Shown here piece by piece: positions 18,405 to 28,116 of a DNA stretch of 64,000 nucleotides. Location of the stretch: assembly GCF_024320865.1 (NCBI RefSeq), contig NZ_JANDBD010000003.1, forward strand, positions 124,001 through 188,000. The letters run 5' to 3'. The DNA is from Mycolicibacterium arenosum. Its GTDB lineage: Bacteria; Actinomycetota; Actinomycetes; Mycobacteriales; Mycobacteriaceae. The translations under genes and the position numbers were made by a program. How positions within the stretch are numbered: position 1 is the stretch's first letter; each line of letters starts with the position of its first letter. Under the pieces are notes generated by a model. The model ran no database searches, was not told the origin of the DNA, and saw only the letters and a program-made list of their open reading frames with translations.

Positions 18405-19055
18405 GTGTTGAGCGAACTGATTCCCCTAGCCCTCGTGGTCGCGCTGTCGCCACTGTCGATCATCCCGGCGGTGCTGGTGCTGCACTCCGCCCGGCCGCGG
18501 CCCACCGGGTTGGCGTACCTCGCCGGCTGGGTGCTGGGCCTCGCGGCGCTCACGCAGATCTTCGTGGAGGTGTCGAGCCTCCTGGGGGGCGGCCTCAACA
18601 GGCCGCCGAGCTGGGCGGTCTACGTCCGCATCGTCGTCGGTGCCGCGCTGATCGCGTTCGGCGTCTACAAGTGGCTGACCAGGAAGCGCTCCGAGCACAC
18701 GCCGAAGTGGATGAGCACCTTCGCCACGATCACCCCGCCGCGGGCGCTCCTCACGGCGATCATCCTGGTGGTCGTCAACCCCAAGGTGCTGTTCATGTGC
18801 GCCGCAGCGGGTTTGGCGATCGGCACGGAGGGGTTGGGTCGCACCGGCGCGGCGCTGGGGGTCGGGTACTACGTGGCGATCGCCGCCTCCACGGTGGTAC
18901 TCCCGATCCTTGCGTACACGGTGTCCGGCGAGCGACTCGATCCGGCGCTGCAGAGGCTCAAGGACTGGATGGAGGCTCAGCACGCGGTCCTGATCGCCGC
19001 GATCCTCGTCGTCCTCGGACTCATGGTGCTGTACAAGGGCGTGCACGGGCTGTAA
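18405..19055 (+). CDS. GAP-family integral membrane protein (Sap/GPL-addressing type)
   Basis: A 216-residue protein with about six membrane helices, starting directly with a helix (VLSELIPLALVVALSPLSIIPAVLVL). The P-L-S-I-I-P motif in helix 1, the ARPRPTGLAYLAGW loop and the VVVNPKVLFM segment are typical of the mycobacterial GAP family, known from glycopeptidolipid loci where Gap helps move the glycolipid to the surface. No GPL genes are nearby, so the cargo here is unknown. GTG 18405 is the start (TTG 18408 also possible). It is divergent from the multicopper oxidase. Confidence 0.8.
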   Translation: MLSELIPLALVVALSPLSIIPAVLVLHSARPRPTGLAYLAGWVLGLAALTQIFVEVSSLLGGGLNRPPSWAVYVRIVVGAALIAFGVYKWLTRKRSEHTPKWMSTFATITPPRALLTAIILVVVNPKVLFMCAAAGLAIGTEGLGRTGAALGVGYYVAIAASTVVLPILAYTVSGERLDPALQRLKDWMEAQHAVLIAAILVVLGLMVLYKGVHGL

Positions 19056-19082
19056 CCGCGAGCGCAACTAAACTCGGTCGCC

Positions 19083-20249
19083 GTGGGACTCGACGATCGC
19101 GAAGCGCTGGAGGTGCTGCGTGCTGCGCTCGACCCGGAGAACGGATCCGACGCACTGGTCCGCGAGTTCTACACCCGCTGGTTCGCCATCGACACCTCTG
19201 CCCGCGAACTGTTCCCGCCCGACATGACCGGGCAGCGCACGGCGTTCGCGGCGGCGTTGACATACTTCCTCGGGGAGGTCATCGCACAGCGTGCGGACGA
19301 GCCGGTCGCGTTCCTCGCCCAGTTGGGTCGCGACCACCGGAAGTACGGTGTGACACAGGCCCATTACGACACGATGCGCCAGGCCCTCGGCAACTCGATG
19401 CGCACCCACTTCGCCGACCGATGGGACACCCGGCTCGCCGACGCGGCCCGCGACGTCGTCGACCTGATGATCGGGATCATGCGCGGCGCCGCCGACGCCG
19501 AGAAGGGCCCGGCCTACCGCGACGGCACCGTCGTCGAGCACATCCGGGCCACCCGCGACGTGTCCGTGATCCGGCTGCAACTCGACAAGCCGCTGTACTA
19601 CCACCCCGGCCAGTACGTCACGGTGCAGGTGCCGCAGTGGCCGCGGCGGTGGCGCTTCCTGAGCCCGTCGATCCCCGCCGATCGCAGCGGCGCGCTCGAG
19701 TTCCACGTGCGTTCCGTGACCGGCGGCATGGTCAGCCGGGCCATCGTCGAGGAGACGGCGCCCGGTGACCGGTGGCGCGTCTCCAGTCCGCACGGCGCGA
19801 TGCACGTCGACCGCGACGCCGGCGACGTGCTGATGGTCGCGGGCAGCACCGGCCTCGCGCCGCTGCGGACGCTGATCATGGATCTCACCCGATACGGCGT
19901 CAACCCGCGCGTGCACCTCTTCTACGGCGGAACGTTCCCGTGCGATCTCTACGACCTGCCGACGCTGTGGCAGGTGGCGTCGACGAACCCGTGGCTGTCG
20001 GTGACGCCCGTGTCGGAGTTCGCGACCAATCCCCCGTGGGCGGGCGACTATCCGGATCCGGAACCGCCGCGCGGCCTGCACGTGCGCCAGTCGGGGACGC
20101 TGCCCGACGTGGTCACGCGGTACGGCAACTGGGGCGACCGGCAGATCCTGGTGTGCGGCGGACCCGCGATGGTCGAGGCGACGGTCGCCGCGCTGGTGGC
20201 CAAAGGCGCCGACCCCGACCGCATTCAGCACGACCCGTTAACCGGGTAG
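19083..20249 (+). CDS. Type II flavohaemoglobin-like globin-reductase
   Basis: A 388-residue fusion of an N-terminal globin (about 1-140) and a ferredoxin-NADP reductase-like FAD/NAD domain (about 150-388). The globin has a candidate proximal His in LGRDHRKYGV; the reductase shows an FAD-site stretch RWRFLSPSIP (the usual R-x-Y-S is altered to R-F-L-S), the NAD-site GSTGLAPLRTL and the terminal LVCGGPAMVEA. This resembles M. tuberculosis Rv0385, a type II flavohaemoglobin tied to D-lactate oxidation rather than NO dioxygenation. The altered FAD motif fits that class. Start GTG 19083; 15 bp separate it from galM. Confidence 0.83.
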   Translation: MGLDDREALEVLRAALDPENGSDALVREFYTRWFAIDTSARELFPPDMTGQRTAFAAALTYFLGEVIAQRADEPVAFLAQLGRDHRKYGVTQAHYDTMRQALGNSMRTHFADRWDTRLADAARDVVDLMIGIMRGAADAEKGPAYRDGTVVEHIRATRDVSVIRLQLDKPLYYHPGQYVTVQVPQWPRRWRFLSPSIPADRSGALEFHVRSVTGGMVSRAIVEETAPGDRWRVSSPHGAMHVDRDAGDVLMVAGSTGLAPLRTLIMDLTRYGVNPRVHLFYGGTFPCDLYDLPTLWQVASTNPWLSVTPVSEFATNPPWAGDYPDPEPPRGLHVRQSGTLPDVVTRYGNWGDRQILVCGGPAMVEATVAALVAKGADPDRIQHDPLTG

Positions 20250-20264
20250 TGGAACAATCGCCGC

Positions 20265-21158
20265 GTGCCCGACTACGCAACCGTCACACTCACCTCTCCG
20301 TCGATGACCGCGACGTTCGTTCCGTCGGCGGGCATGATCGGCACGTCGTTCGCCGAGGGTGACCTCGAGTTCCTCGGGCAGCGGCGCGGCCTCGAGGCCT
20401 ACGTGTCGGACGGGAAGACCATGGGCATTCCGATCCTCTACCCGTGGGCGAATCGGCTCAGCGCGCCGGACTACACGGTCGACGGTCGGGTCGTCGCGCT
20501 CACCGCGGGCGAGCACGGGGTGCGCACCGACGCCAACGGCGCGCCGATGCACGGCGTGCTCGCGGCCAACCCGGACTGGGTGGTGACCGCGCAAGCCGAC
20601 GACGGTGTGACGGCGGTGCTGGCTTACGACAGCCCGGAGCTGCTGGCGTCGTTTCCGTTCCCGCACAAGCTCACTCAGACGGTCACACTGCGAGACCGGA
20701 CGCTCACCGTCGAGACGACCGTCGCACCGACGACCGAGATCGCGGTGCCGCTGTGCTACGGCTACCACCCGTACCTGCGCATCCCCGGCGTTCCGCGTGA
20801 CGACTGGTCGCTGTCCACCCCGACCATGCGACACCTGCTGGTCGACGAGCGCGGGCTGCCCACCGGGGAACGCGAAAGCCGGCCCTCACGAACCGAATCG
20901 CTGCAGGGCATAGAGTACGACGACGGTTTCGACGAGGTCGCCGCCGGATCGGTGTTCGCGCTCAACGGAGGCGACCGGCGCATCGAGGTGACGTTCGACA
21001 CCGGGTACCCCTGCGCTCAGTTGTTCGCGCCCGCCTCCGACGACCTCATCGGCATCGAGCCGATGACGGCGCCGACCGATGCGCTGCGGCGCGGTGGCTA
21101 CCGCGTCGCCACTCGGGACGCCCCCGATACCGCGCGGTTCTCGATCACCGTCTACTAG
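20265..21158 (+). CDS. Aldose 1-epimerase family protein
   Basis: A 297-residue galactose mutarotase-like beta-sandwich enzyme that interconverts alpha and beta sugar anomers. Visible are the substrate-binding N-R in PWANRLSAPDY (about residues 60-70), PMHGVLAANPDW with the first active-site His (about 93), the second in YGYHPYLRIPG (about 165) and an acidic IGIEPMTAPTDAL near the end that carries the expected catalytic Glu. Start GTG 20265. It follows the flavohaemoglobin by 15 bp and ends at a strong bidirectional terminator. Sugar specificity unknown. Confidence 0.87.
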   Translation: MPDYATVTLTSPSMTATFVPSAGMIGTSFAEGDLEFLGQRRGLEAYVSDGKTMGIPILYPWANRLSAPDYTVDGRVVALTAGEHGVRTDANGAPMHGVLAANPDWVVTAQADDGVTAVLAYDSPELLASFPFPHKLTQTVTLRDRTLTVETTVAPTTEIAVPLCYGYHPYLRIPGVPRDDWSLSTPTMRHLLVDERGLPTGERESRPSRTESLQGIEYDDGFDEVAAGSVFALNGGDRRIEVTFDTGYPCAQLFAPASDDLIGIEPMTAPTDALRRGGYRVATRDAPDTARFSITVY

Positions 21159-21164
21159 CGCGAG

Positions 21165-21213
21165 CAGACGCAAAATCCCCTGAAATCAGCGGATTCAGGG
21201 GATTTTGCGTCTG
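21165..21213. terminator. Bidirectional terminator between the epimerase gene and hspR
   Basis: Perfect 20-bp inverted repeat, arms 21165-21184 and 21194-21213, with a 9-nt loop. AAAA in one arm and TTTT in the other make it usable from both strands. It sits exactly between two convergent genes. Confidence 0.88.
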
Positions 21214-21226
21214 TTCAGCGGGAAGG

Positions 21227-21589
21227 TCAGCGGCCTTTACGCGGCTGCCACACCACCAGCGCGGTGCTCTTGGGCGCGGTCGCCCGCAGTCGCTCGACCT
21301 CACGGGACAACTCGGCGACCCGACTCTGCAGCGCCTCCACCTGATTGGTGAGCTCGATGATGCGCTTGATTCCCGCGAGATTGACGCCTTCGTCCTGCGA
21401 CAGCCGCTGCACCTCGCGGAGCAGGTCGACGTCGCGCTCCGAATATCGGCGTCCACCACCGGAACTGCGCTGCGGACTCACCAGCCCGAGCCGGTCGTAG
21501 GTCCGCAGGGTCTGCGCGTGCATGCCGGCCAACTCCGCAGCCACCGAGATGAGAAACGTTCTCGCGTCCTCATTCCGCTCGGCGCTCAT
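21227..21589 (-). CDS. hspR: Heat-shock repressor HspR (MerR family)
   Basis: A 120-residue MerR-type regulator that binds HAIR operators and represses the dnaK operon and clpB, with DnaK as co-repressor in actinobacteria. It has a winged helix at residues 11-70 (FLISVAAELAGMHAQTLRTYDRLGLVSP, GGGRRYSERDV) and a coiled coil at about 80-105 (VEALQSRVAELSREVERL) for dimerisation. The chosen start is ATG 21589; GTG 21595 is in frame and possible. It is the last gene of the dnaK operon, 31 bp after dnaJ, giving negative autoregulation through the HAIRs at 25410 and 25463. Confidence 0.95.
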   Translation of the reverse strand: MSAERNEDARTFLISVAAELAGMHAQTLRTYDRLGLVSPQRSSGGGRRYSERDVDLLREVQRLSQDEGVNLAGIKRIIELTNQVEALQSRVAELSREVERLRATAPKSTALVVWQPRKGR

Positions 21590-21620
21590 CAGCACACTCT
21601 GCTCTTCGCGCAGGCGCTCA

Positions 21621-22811
21621 TCACACGTTCCCCTGCCAATTGGCCCGCGGGTCGAACCCGCTGGCGCGCTCCGCCTTCGCGTACGCCTCCAGCGCCTCGG
21701 CCGCCTCACCCTCGAGGCCCGGCGGTACGGCGACGTTGACGGTGACTAGCAGGTCGCCGTGGCCACCGCTGCGCTTCGGCACACCGCGGCCACGCACCCG
21801 CAGGATCCGACCGTCCGACGTACCCTTCGGCACGCGAACACCGACCTTGCCCTCCAGCGTCGGCACCGAAAGCGTTGTGCCCAGCGCGAGTTCGTGGAAG
21901 CTCACCGGAACGCTGACGGTCAGGTCGTCGCCGTCGCGGCCGAAGACCTTGTCGGGGCGCACGTGCACGGTGACGTAGAGGTCACCGGACGGTGCGCCGC
22001 GCAGCCCCGCCTCGCCCTGTCCGGCGAGCCGAATGCGCTGTCCGTCTTCGACACCCGGTGGGATCCGGACGTTGATCGTGCGGGTCCGGGTGGTGACGCC
22101 GGTACCCCTGCACTCGTCGCACGGCTCGTCGATGATCGAACCGCTACCGCGGCAGTCGGTGCAGGGCTCGGAGAATCCGAACGCGCCCTGGTTGCGGCTG
22201 ATGACGCCGGAGCCGTTGCACGTCGCGCACACTCGCGGGCTGGTGCCCGGCTTGGCGCCGCTGCCGTGACAGTTCGTACACGGCGCGGGGCTGGTGAGCC
22301 GCAACGGCATCGCGACACCCTTGGTGGCCTCCAGGAACGACAGCTCCGTTTCGGTCTCCAGGTCGTTGCCACGCCGCGGCCTGCTGGGCCGGGGCTGCTG
22401 CGCGCCGCGTCCGAACAGCCCGCCGAACAGGTCGCCGATGTTGGCGCCACCCGTCTGGCCGGCCTGGTCGAACAGGTCGCCGAGATTGAACTCCGCTCCG
22501 TCGCCGCCGAATCCACCGCTGAAGCCGCCGCCACCTCCGCCGCCACCGGGGAAGCGCCTGCCGAAGCCGCCGTTCGCGAAGAGCCGACGGGTCTCGTCGT
22601 ACTCCTTGCGCTTCGACGGGTCCGTCAGCACGTCCCGCGCCTCGCCGACTTCCTTGTACTTCTCGTCGGCGGTGGCGTTGCCCGGGTTCCGGTCGGGATG
22701 GTTCTCAGCGAGCAGCTTCTTCGCCACCCGTTTGATCTCGGACTCGCTGGCGTCGGAGGCGACGCCCAGCACCTTGTAGAAGTCCTTCTCGACCCATTCA
22801 CGTTGGGCCAT
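21621..22811 (-). CDS. dnaJ: Chaperone DnaJ (Hsp40)
   Basis: A 396-residue type I DnaJ that delivers substrates to DnaK and stimulates its ATPase. J-domain (about 10-75) with HPD in AENHPDRNPG; Gly/Phe-rich linker (about 85-120); four zinc-binding CxxCxGxG repeats (CTNCHGSG, CATCNGSG, CTDCRGSG, CDECRGTG, about 178-245); C-terminal substrate domains. Context within dnaK-grpE-dnaJ-hspR identifies it as DnaJ1. It lies 37 bp after grpE. Confidence 0.97.
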   Translation of the reverse strand: MAQREWVEKDFYKVLGVASDASESEIKRVAKKLLAENHPDRNPGNATADEKYKEVGEARDVLTDPSKRKEYDETRRLFANGGFGRRFPGGGGGGGGFSGGFGGDGAEFNLGDLFDQAGQTGGANIGDLFGGLFGRGAQQPRPSRPRRGNDLETETELSFLEATKGVAMPLRLTSPAPCTNCHGSGAKPGTSPRVCATCNGSGVISRNQGAFGFSEPCTDCRGSGSIIDEPCDECRGTGVTTRTRTINVRIPPGVEDGQRIRLAGQGEAGLRGAPSGDLYVTVHVRPDKVFGRDGDDLTVSVPVSFHELALGTTLSVPTLEGKVGVRVPKGTSDGRILRVRGRGVPKRSGGHGDLLVTVNVAVPPGLEGEAAEALEAYAKAERASGFDPRANWQGNV

Positions 22812-22848
22812 TCCGCGTCACCTCCTCACTGCGACTCGCGGAGTGTCA

Positions 22849-23529
22849 TTACTCGTTCGATTCTCGGCTCTGTGGGCTGTCGGCGGCGTTAGCTGAGCCG
22901 ACTTGCGTGTTCGTGTCGGAATCCGCGGGGGCGTCGACAACGCCGACCATCGCGTGCCGCAGCACCCGCTCGCCCAGGCGGTAGCCCTGACGCATGACCG
23001 TGCCCAGCACCGGATTCGACCCGTCACCCTCGTGCTGCACGGCCTCGTGGTGATCGGGATCGAAGGGGTCACCTTCGGCTCCGAACGCCGTCAATCCGAG
23101 GTTCTCGAAGGCGGCGGTGAGCTTGTCGGCCACCGACTTCAGCGGACCGGACTCGAGATCGCCGTGACTGCGCGCCCTCTCGAGATCGTCGAGCACGGGG
23201 AGCAGCAGGACGACGACACCGGCTTTGGCGCGGTCGGCCGCGGCCTGTTCCTGACGAACGGACCGCTTGCGGTAGTTGTCGTACTCGGCCTTCACCCGCT
23301 GCAGCGTCGCCTTCAGTTCGGCGGCTTCATCGGACTCCGTGGAGGCGGGACCCTCCGGCGCCGGCCCACTGGGGGCCGACGCCGAATGGGATCCCTGGTC
23401 GCTGCGCTCCTGCCCACCGACGCTGTCCGCACGTACCTCGCCCGTGTCGGGGTCGATGCGCCGCTTGTCGGTGATGGTCACCGGCTCGTCGTGCGGATCT
23501 CGCTCTTCACCAGACGAACTACGTGTCAC
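22849..23529 (-). CDS. grpE: Nucleotide exchange factor GrpE
   Basis: A 226-residue GrpE that drives ADP release from DnaK. It has an acidic, disordered N-terminus (1-70), a long coiled coil ([20 protein letters not shown], about 72-100), the four-helix dimer region ([13 protein letters not shown]) and the beta-wing ending [16 protein letters not shown] (about 180-195), the family signature. Start GTG 23529 overlaps the dnaK stop as GTGA, showing translational coupling. Confidence 0.96.
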   Translation of the reverse strand: MTRSSSGEERDPHDEPVTITDKRRIDPDTGEVRADSVGGQERSDQGSHSASAPSGPAPEGPASTESDEAAELKATLQRVKAEYDNYRKRSVRQEQAAADRAKAGVVVLLLPVLDDLERARSHGDLESGPLKSVADKLTAAFENLGLTAFGAEGDPFDPDHHEAVQHEGDGSNPVLGTVMRQGYRLGERVLRHAMVGVVDAPADSDTNTQVGSANAADSPQSRESNE

Positions 23530-25379
23530 TTGCGCTCCTCGTCGTCCTCGACGACCTCCGCGTCGACCACGTCGTCGTCACGGTGAGCGGACGCGCCACC
23601 GTCACCGGCGGGCTGCTCGGACTGCGCGGCCTCGTAGATCGCCTGGCCGAGACCCTGCGCTTCGACGCCGAGCTTCTCCATCGCCGACTTGATGGCGGCG
23701 ATGTCGGTGCCCTCGAGCGCCGACTTGGCCTCGGCGACAGCCGAATCCACCTTGTCGAGCGTGTCCGCGGGAACCTTCGAACCACCCTCGGCGTCGCGCT
23801 GCTCCTTGACGATCTTCTCGGTCTGGAACACCAGCGACTCGGCCTGGTTGCGAACGTCGGCCTCGTCGCGCCGCTTGCGGTCCTCGTCGGCGTGCGCTTC
23901 GGCGTCCTTGATCATCCGGTCGATCTCCTCCTTGGAGAGGCCGGAGCCCTCCTGGATCTTGATCGTGTTCTCCTTGCCGGTGCCCTTGTCCTTGGCCGTG
24001 ACGTGCACGATGCCGTTGGCGTCGATGTCGAACGTGACCTCGATCTGGGGCACCCCGCGCGGAGCCGGCGGGATACCGGTGAGCTCGAAGCTGCCGAGCA
24101 GCTTGTTGGCCGCCGCCATCTCGCGCTCACCCTGGAACACCTGGATCTGCACCGACGGCTGGTTGTCGTCGGCCGTGGTGAAGGTCTCGCTGCGCTTGGT
24201 CGGGATGGTCGTGTTGCGCTCGATGAGCTTGGTCATCACGCCGCCCTTGGTCTCGATGCCGAGGCTCAGCGGGGTGACGTCGAGCAGCAGAACGTCCTTG
24301 ACCTCGCCCTTGAGCACACCGGCCTGCAGGGCGGCACCGGCCGCGACGACCTCATCGGGGTTGACACCCTTGTTGGGCTCCTTGCCGCCGGTGAGTTCCT
24401 TGACCAGGTCGGTGACCGCGGGCATGCGGGTGGAACCTCCCACCAGCACGACGTGGTCGATCTCGCCGACCGAGATCTTCGCGTCGGAGACGACGGACTG
24501 GAACGGCTTGCGGGTGCGGTCCAGCAGGTCCTGAGTGATCTTCTGGAACTCCGCCCGGCTCAGCTGCTCGTCGAGGAAGAGCGGGTTCTTGTCCGCGTCG
24601 ACCGTGATGTACGGCAGGTTGATCGACGTGCTCTGGCCCGAGCTCAGCTCGATCTTCGCCTTCTCGGCGGCCTCACGCAGCCGCTGCATCGCCATCTTGT
24701 CCTTGGTCAGGTCGATACCGGCACTGGCCTTGAACTTGTCGACGAGCCACTCGACGATCCGGTCGTCCCAGTCGTCGCCACCGAGGTGGTTGTCGCCGGA
24801 CGTGGCGCGAACCTCGACGACACCGTCGCCGATCTCCAGCAGCGAGACGTCGAACGTGCCGCCACCGAGGTCGAAGACCAGGATGGTCTGTTCCTTCTGG
24901 CCCTTGTCCAGGCCGTACGCCAGCGCGGCCGCGGTGGGCTCGTTGACGATGCGCAGCACGTTGAGGCCGGCGATCTGGCCGGCTTCGGTGGTGGCCTGAC
25001 GCTGGGCGTCGTTGAAGTACGCGGGCACGGTGATGACCGCGTCGGTGATGTCCTCACCGAGGTAGCTCTCGGCGTCGCGCTTCAGCTTCTGCAGAATGCG
25101 GGCGCTGATCTCCTGCGCGGTGTAGGACTTGCCGTCGATGTCGACCGCCCAGTCGGTGCCCATGTGGCGCTTGACCGACCTGATGGTGCGATCGACGTTG
25201 GTGACCGCCTGGTTCTTGGCGGGCTGACCCACCAGGACCTCGCCGTTTCGGGCGAACGCCACGACCGACGGGGTGGTGCGCGAACCCTCCGAGTTCGCGA
25301 CGACTACGGGGTCGCCACCTTCGAGAACGGCGACGACGGAGTTGGTGGTCCCGAGGTCGATACCGACCGCACGAGCCAT
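23526..25379 (-). CDS. dnaK: Chaperone DnaK (Hsp70)
   Basis: A 617-residue Hsp70: ATPase domain about 1-360 with [30 protein letters not shown] and [12 protein letters not shown]; substrate-binding domain ([20 protein letters not shown], about 366-385) and helical lid ending in an acidic [14 protein letters not shown] tail. The chosen ATG 25379 has GGAGGAAATCAAC upstream; the in-frame extension crosses the promoter and is discarded. It heads the operon under two predicted promoters and two HspR sites. Confidence 0.98.
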   Translation of the reverse strand: MARAVGIDLGTTNSVVAVLEGGDPVVVANSEGSRTTPSVVAFARNGEVLVGQPAKNQAVTNVDRTIRSVKRHMGTDWAVDIDGKSYTAQEISARILQKLKRDAESYLGEDITDAVITVPAYFNDAQRQATTEAGQIAGLNVLRIVNEPTAAALAYGLDKGQKEQTILVFDLGGGTFDVSLLEIGDGVVEVRATSGDNHLGGDDWDDRIVEWLVDKFKASAGIDLTKDKMAMQRLREAAEKAKIELSSGQSTSINLPYITVDADKNPLFLDEQLSRAEFQKITQDLLDRTRKPFQSVVSDAKISVGEIDHVVLVGGSTRMPAVTDLVKELTGGKEPNKGVNPDEVVAAGAALQAGVLKGEVKDVLLLDVTPLSLGIETKGGVMTKLIERNTTIPTKRSETFTTADDNQPSVQIQVFQGEREMAAANKLLGSFELTGIPPAPRGVPQIEVTFDIDANGIVHVTAKDKGTGKENTIKIQEGSGLSKEEIDRMIKDAEAHADEDRKRRDEADVRNQAESLVFQTEKIVKEQRDAEGGSKVPADTLDKVDSAVAEAKSALEGTDIAAIKSAMEKLGVEAQGLGQAIYEAAQSEQPAGDGGASAHRDDDVVDAEVVEDDEERK

Positions 25380-25409
25380 GTTGATTTCCTCCTGATAGAA
25401 CGTTTCCGG

Positions 25410-25430
25410 TCTGAGTGGACCACGCGCAAG
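25410..25430. promoter_or_regulatory. Second, degenerate HAIR element of the dnaK operon
   Basis: TCTGAGT-N7-GCGCAAG, 5 of 7 matches to the HspR consensus in each arm. Its upstream edge touches the -10 box of the predicted SigA promoter, where bound HspR would block polymerase. It is 53 bp from the better HAIR, about five helical turns, so both could lie on the same DNA face. Confidence 0.5.
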
Positions 25431-25456
25431 TCTAGGTGCGGAACTGTGGAAGTCAA
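25429..25456 (-). promoter_or_regulatory. Predicted SigA-type promoter of dnaK
   Basis: Minus-strand TTGACT (25456-25451), 16-nt spacer, TAGACT (25434-25429), matching TTGACN / TANNNT. Transcription would begin near 25422, within the degenerate HAIR. This is a motif prediction. Confidence 0.5.
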
Positions 25457-25462
25457 CCCAGA

Positions 25463-25483
25463 CTTGAGCCTGATCCACTCAAG
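25463..25483. promoter_or_regulatory. Main HAIR element (HspR operator) of the dnaK operon
   Basis: CTTGAGC-N7-ACTCAAG, differing from the consensus inverted repeat at one base. It lies just downstream of the predicted SigH-type transcription start. Confidence 0.9.
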
Positions 25484-25497
25484 TTGTCGAAAGGGTC

Positions 25498-25523
25498 AAC
25501 GGGGGTCTTGCGGGATTTGTTCC
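25498..25523 (-). promoter_or_regulatory. Predicted SigH-type promoter of dnaK
   Basis: Minus-strand GGAACA (25523-25518), 16-nt spacer, CGTT (25501-25498). Element sequences and spacing are the same as in the clpB promoter at 8777-8802. SigH control of dnaK and clpB is known in M. tuberculosis. Confidence 0.6.
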
Positions 25524-25614
25524 CTACAGCGTCGGCGACTCGGAACGTGACAACGTCATCGACCGGTTGGCGTAGTGAGGTTCCGTGTCGTTGCGAACCA
25601 GCACAATGAACGTC

Positions 25615-28116
25615 ATGGACCCGACGATCGACGCCTACGTGCGCGTCCGGGGGTCGCGGGTCCACAACCTCAGAGCGGTCGACGTCGCGGCCCCACGCGA
25701 CTCCTTCGTCGTGTTCACCGGGATCTCCGGGTCGGGCAAGTCGTCGCTGGCGTTCGGGACGATCTACGCCGAGGCTCAGCGCCGCTACTTCGAATCGGTC
25801 GCCCCCTACGCCCGCCGGCTGCTGCTGCCCGCCGGGGCGCCGAAGGTCGACGACATCACGGGGTTGCCGCCCGCGGTGGCACTGCAGCAGCGCCGCGGTT
25901 CGACGTCGTCCCGGTCGACCGTCGGCACCGTCACCACGCTGTCGAACCTGCTGCGCATGCTGTTCTCCCGCGCGGGCACGTACCCGCCGGGGGCGACGGT
26001 GCGCCTCGACTCGGACTCGTTCTCCGCCAACACCGCCATCGGCGCGTGCCCGGAGTGTCACGGGCTCGGCCGCGTGCACCGGGTGACCGAGCAGACGCTG
26101 GTGCCCGATCCGACGCTGTCGATCCGCGAGGGCGCCGTCGCGGCGTGGCCCGGCGCCTGGCAGGGGCAGAACCTGCGCGACATCCTGATCACGCTCGGCT
26201 ACGACATCGATCGGCCGTGGCGCAAACTGCCCAAACGGCAACGCCATTGGATCCTGTTCACCGATGACCAGCCGACCGTCGAGATCGACCCCAGCGTCAA
26301 CCCGGTGACCGCCGACTACTACTACAACGGCACCTTCTCCAGCGCGGAGCGCCACGTCCGGCACACGCTGGCCAACTCGCAGAGCGCCACCATGCGCCGC
26401 CGCGTCCTCCAATTCGTCGACAGCGCAACGTGTCCGGTGTGCGGCGGTTCAGGCCTGCGTCCCGAGGCACTGGCGGTCAGCTTCGCGGGCCGGACGATCG
26501 CCGACTACGTGGCCATGCCGCTCGCCGAACTCGCCGAGGCGCTCCGCCCCGCGGCCGAGCGCACCGAGTTCGAGGCCGCCTACGAGTCCACCGAGTCCGG
26601 TGAGCTCACCGAGGTCGCCACCGTGATCGCGGCTGACCTCGTCGCCAGGATCGAGGTGCTGATCGACCTCGGCCTCGGCTATCTGAGCATGGACCGCCGC
26701 ACGCCCACGGTGTCGCCGGGCGAACTCCAACGCCTCAAGCTCGCCACCGAGTTGCGCTCGGGCCTGTTCGGCGTCCTGTACGTCCTCGACGAGCCGTCGG
26801 CCGGCCTGCATCCCGCCGACGCCGAGCCACTGCTCACGGTGCTGGACCGGCTACGGCGGGCGGGTAACTCGCTGTTCGTCGTGGAGCACGACATGGACGT
26901 CGTCCGGCGCGCGGACTGGATCGTCGACGTCGGGCCCGGCGCCGGGGAGCACGGCGGCGAGGTGCTCTACAGCGGCCCCATCGCCGGGCTGTCCGACGTC
27001 GAATCGTCCGTCACCCGGAGGTATCTGTTCGACGCCGCGACCGGCACCGGGCGGGAAAAGCGCGAGCGCAGTGGCACACTCCGGTTGCGCGGCATCGACT
27101 TCCACAACCTGCGCGGTGTCGACGTCGACGTTCCGCTCGGAGTGTTCACCGCGGTGACCGGCGTCTCGGGCTCGGGTAAGTCGACGCTGGTGTGCAAGGT
27201 GCTCGGCGACGTCGCGCGCCGCCATCTCGGCGCTGAAACGGCTGCGCCCGAAGCGGATACGGCTGCCGACGACGACCAGATGCCCGATATCGACGTGGAC
27301 GCCAGCGCGGGCGTGACCGCGGACGGCGTCGAGGTGATCAGCCGTCTGATCACCGTCGACCAACGACCGATCGGGCGTACCCCGCGGTCCAACCTCGCGA
27401 CGTACACCGGCATGTTCGACGCGGTCCGCCGGGCGTTCGCCGAGACACCGGAGGCACGCAGGCGCGGCTGGAGCGCGGGCCGATTCTCGTTCAACGTCGC
27501 CGAAGGTCGGTGTCCCACCTGCCAGGGCGAGGGATTCGTCGCCGTCGAGCTGCTGTTCCTGCCCGGCACCTACGCGGCCTGCCCGACCTGCCGCGGCGCC
27601 CGCTACTCCGACGAGACACTCGAGGTCCGATACCGCGACCGCACCATCGCCGACGTGCTGCAGATGACGGTCGACGACGCCGCCGAGTTCCTCGTCGACC
27701 TGCCCACCGCGGCGCGCAGCCTGACGACCCTGCGGGAGGTCGGATTGGGGTACCTGCGGCTGGGCCAGCCCGCCACCGAACTGTCCGGCGGCGAGGCGCA
27801 GCGCATCAAGCTGGCCACCGAACTGCAGCGCAGCCGTCGCGGGCACACGCTGTACGTGCTCGACGAGCCGACGACCGGCCTGCATCCCGCCGACGTCGAA
27901 CGGCTGGAACGGCAGTTGCATCAACTCGTCGACGCGGGAAACACCGTCGTGGTCGCCGAACACGACATGGGCGTTGTCGCGAACGCGGACTGGGTGATCG
28001 ACCTGGGACCCGGCGCCGGTGACGCCGGGGGCACGATCGTCGCGGCGGGGCCGCCGGAGCAGGTCGCGCACTCGAAGGCCAGCCGCACGGCGCCGTATCT
28101 GCTGGCGCGTGTTTAG
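25615..28116 (+). CDS. UvrA-like ABC ATPase (short, UvrA2-type)
   Basis: An 833-residue protein with two UvrA-type ABC modules. First: Walker [10 protein letters not shown], degenerate signature [15 protein letters not shown], Walker [16 protein letters not shown]. Second: [39 protein letters not shown]. Zinc modules are CPECHGLG...CPVCGGSG in the first half and CPTCQGEGF...CPTCRGARY in the second. Housekeeping UvrA is about 950-970 residues; this shorter form fits UvrA2/DrrC-like proteins linked to DNA-drug damage or resistance rather than core repair. Starts at 25585 (GTG) and 25606 are also possible. It ends in a 4-nt overlap with the convergent hydrolase. Confidence 0.82.
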   Translation: MDPTIDAYVRVRGSRVHNLRAVDVAAPRDSFVVFTGISGSGKSSLAFGTIYAEAQRRYFESVAPYARRLLLPAGAPKVDDITGLPPAVALQQRRGSTSSRSTVGTVTTLSNLLRMLFSRAGTYPPGATVRLDSDSFSANTAIGACPECHGLGRVHRVTEQTLVPDPTLSIREGAVAAWPGAWQGQNLRDILITLGYDIDRPWRKLPKRQRHWILFTDDQPTVEIDPSVNPVTADYYYNGTFSSAERHVRHTLANSQSATMRRRVLQFVDSATCPVCGGSGLRPEALAVSFAGRTIADYVAMPLAELAEALRPAAERTEFEAAYESTESGELTEVATVIAADLVARIEVLIDLGLGYLSMDRRTPTVSPGELQRLKLATELRSGLFGVLYVLDEPSAGLHPADAEPLLTVLDRLRRAGNSLFVVEHDMDVVRRADWIVDVGPGAGEHGGEVLYSGPIAGLSDVESSVTRRYLFDAATGTGREKRERSGTLRLRGIDFHNLRGVDVDVPLGVFTAVTGVSGSGKSTLVCKVLGDVARRHLGAETAAPEADTAADDDQMPDIDVDASAGVTADGVEVISRLITVDQRPIGRTPRSNLATYTGMFDAVRRAFAETPEARRRGWSAGRFSFNVAEGRCPTCQGEGFVAVELLFLPGTYAACPTCRGARYSDETLEVRYRDRTIADVLQMTVDDAAEFLVDLPTAARSLTTLREVGLGYLRLGQPATELSGGEAQRIKLATELQRSRRGHTLYVLDEPTTGLHPADVERLERQLHQLVDAGNTVVVAEHDMGVVANADWVIDLGPGAGDAGGTIVAAGPPEQVAHSKASRTAPYLLARV

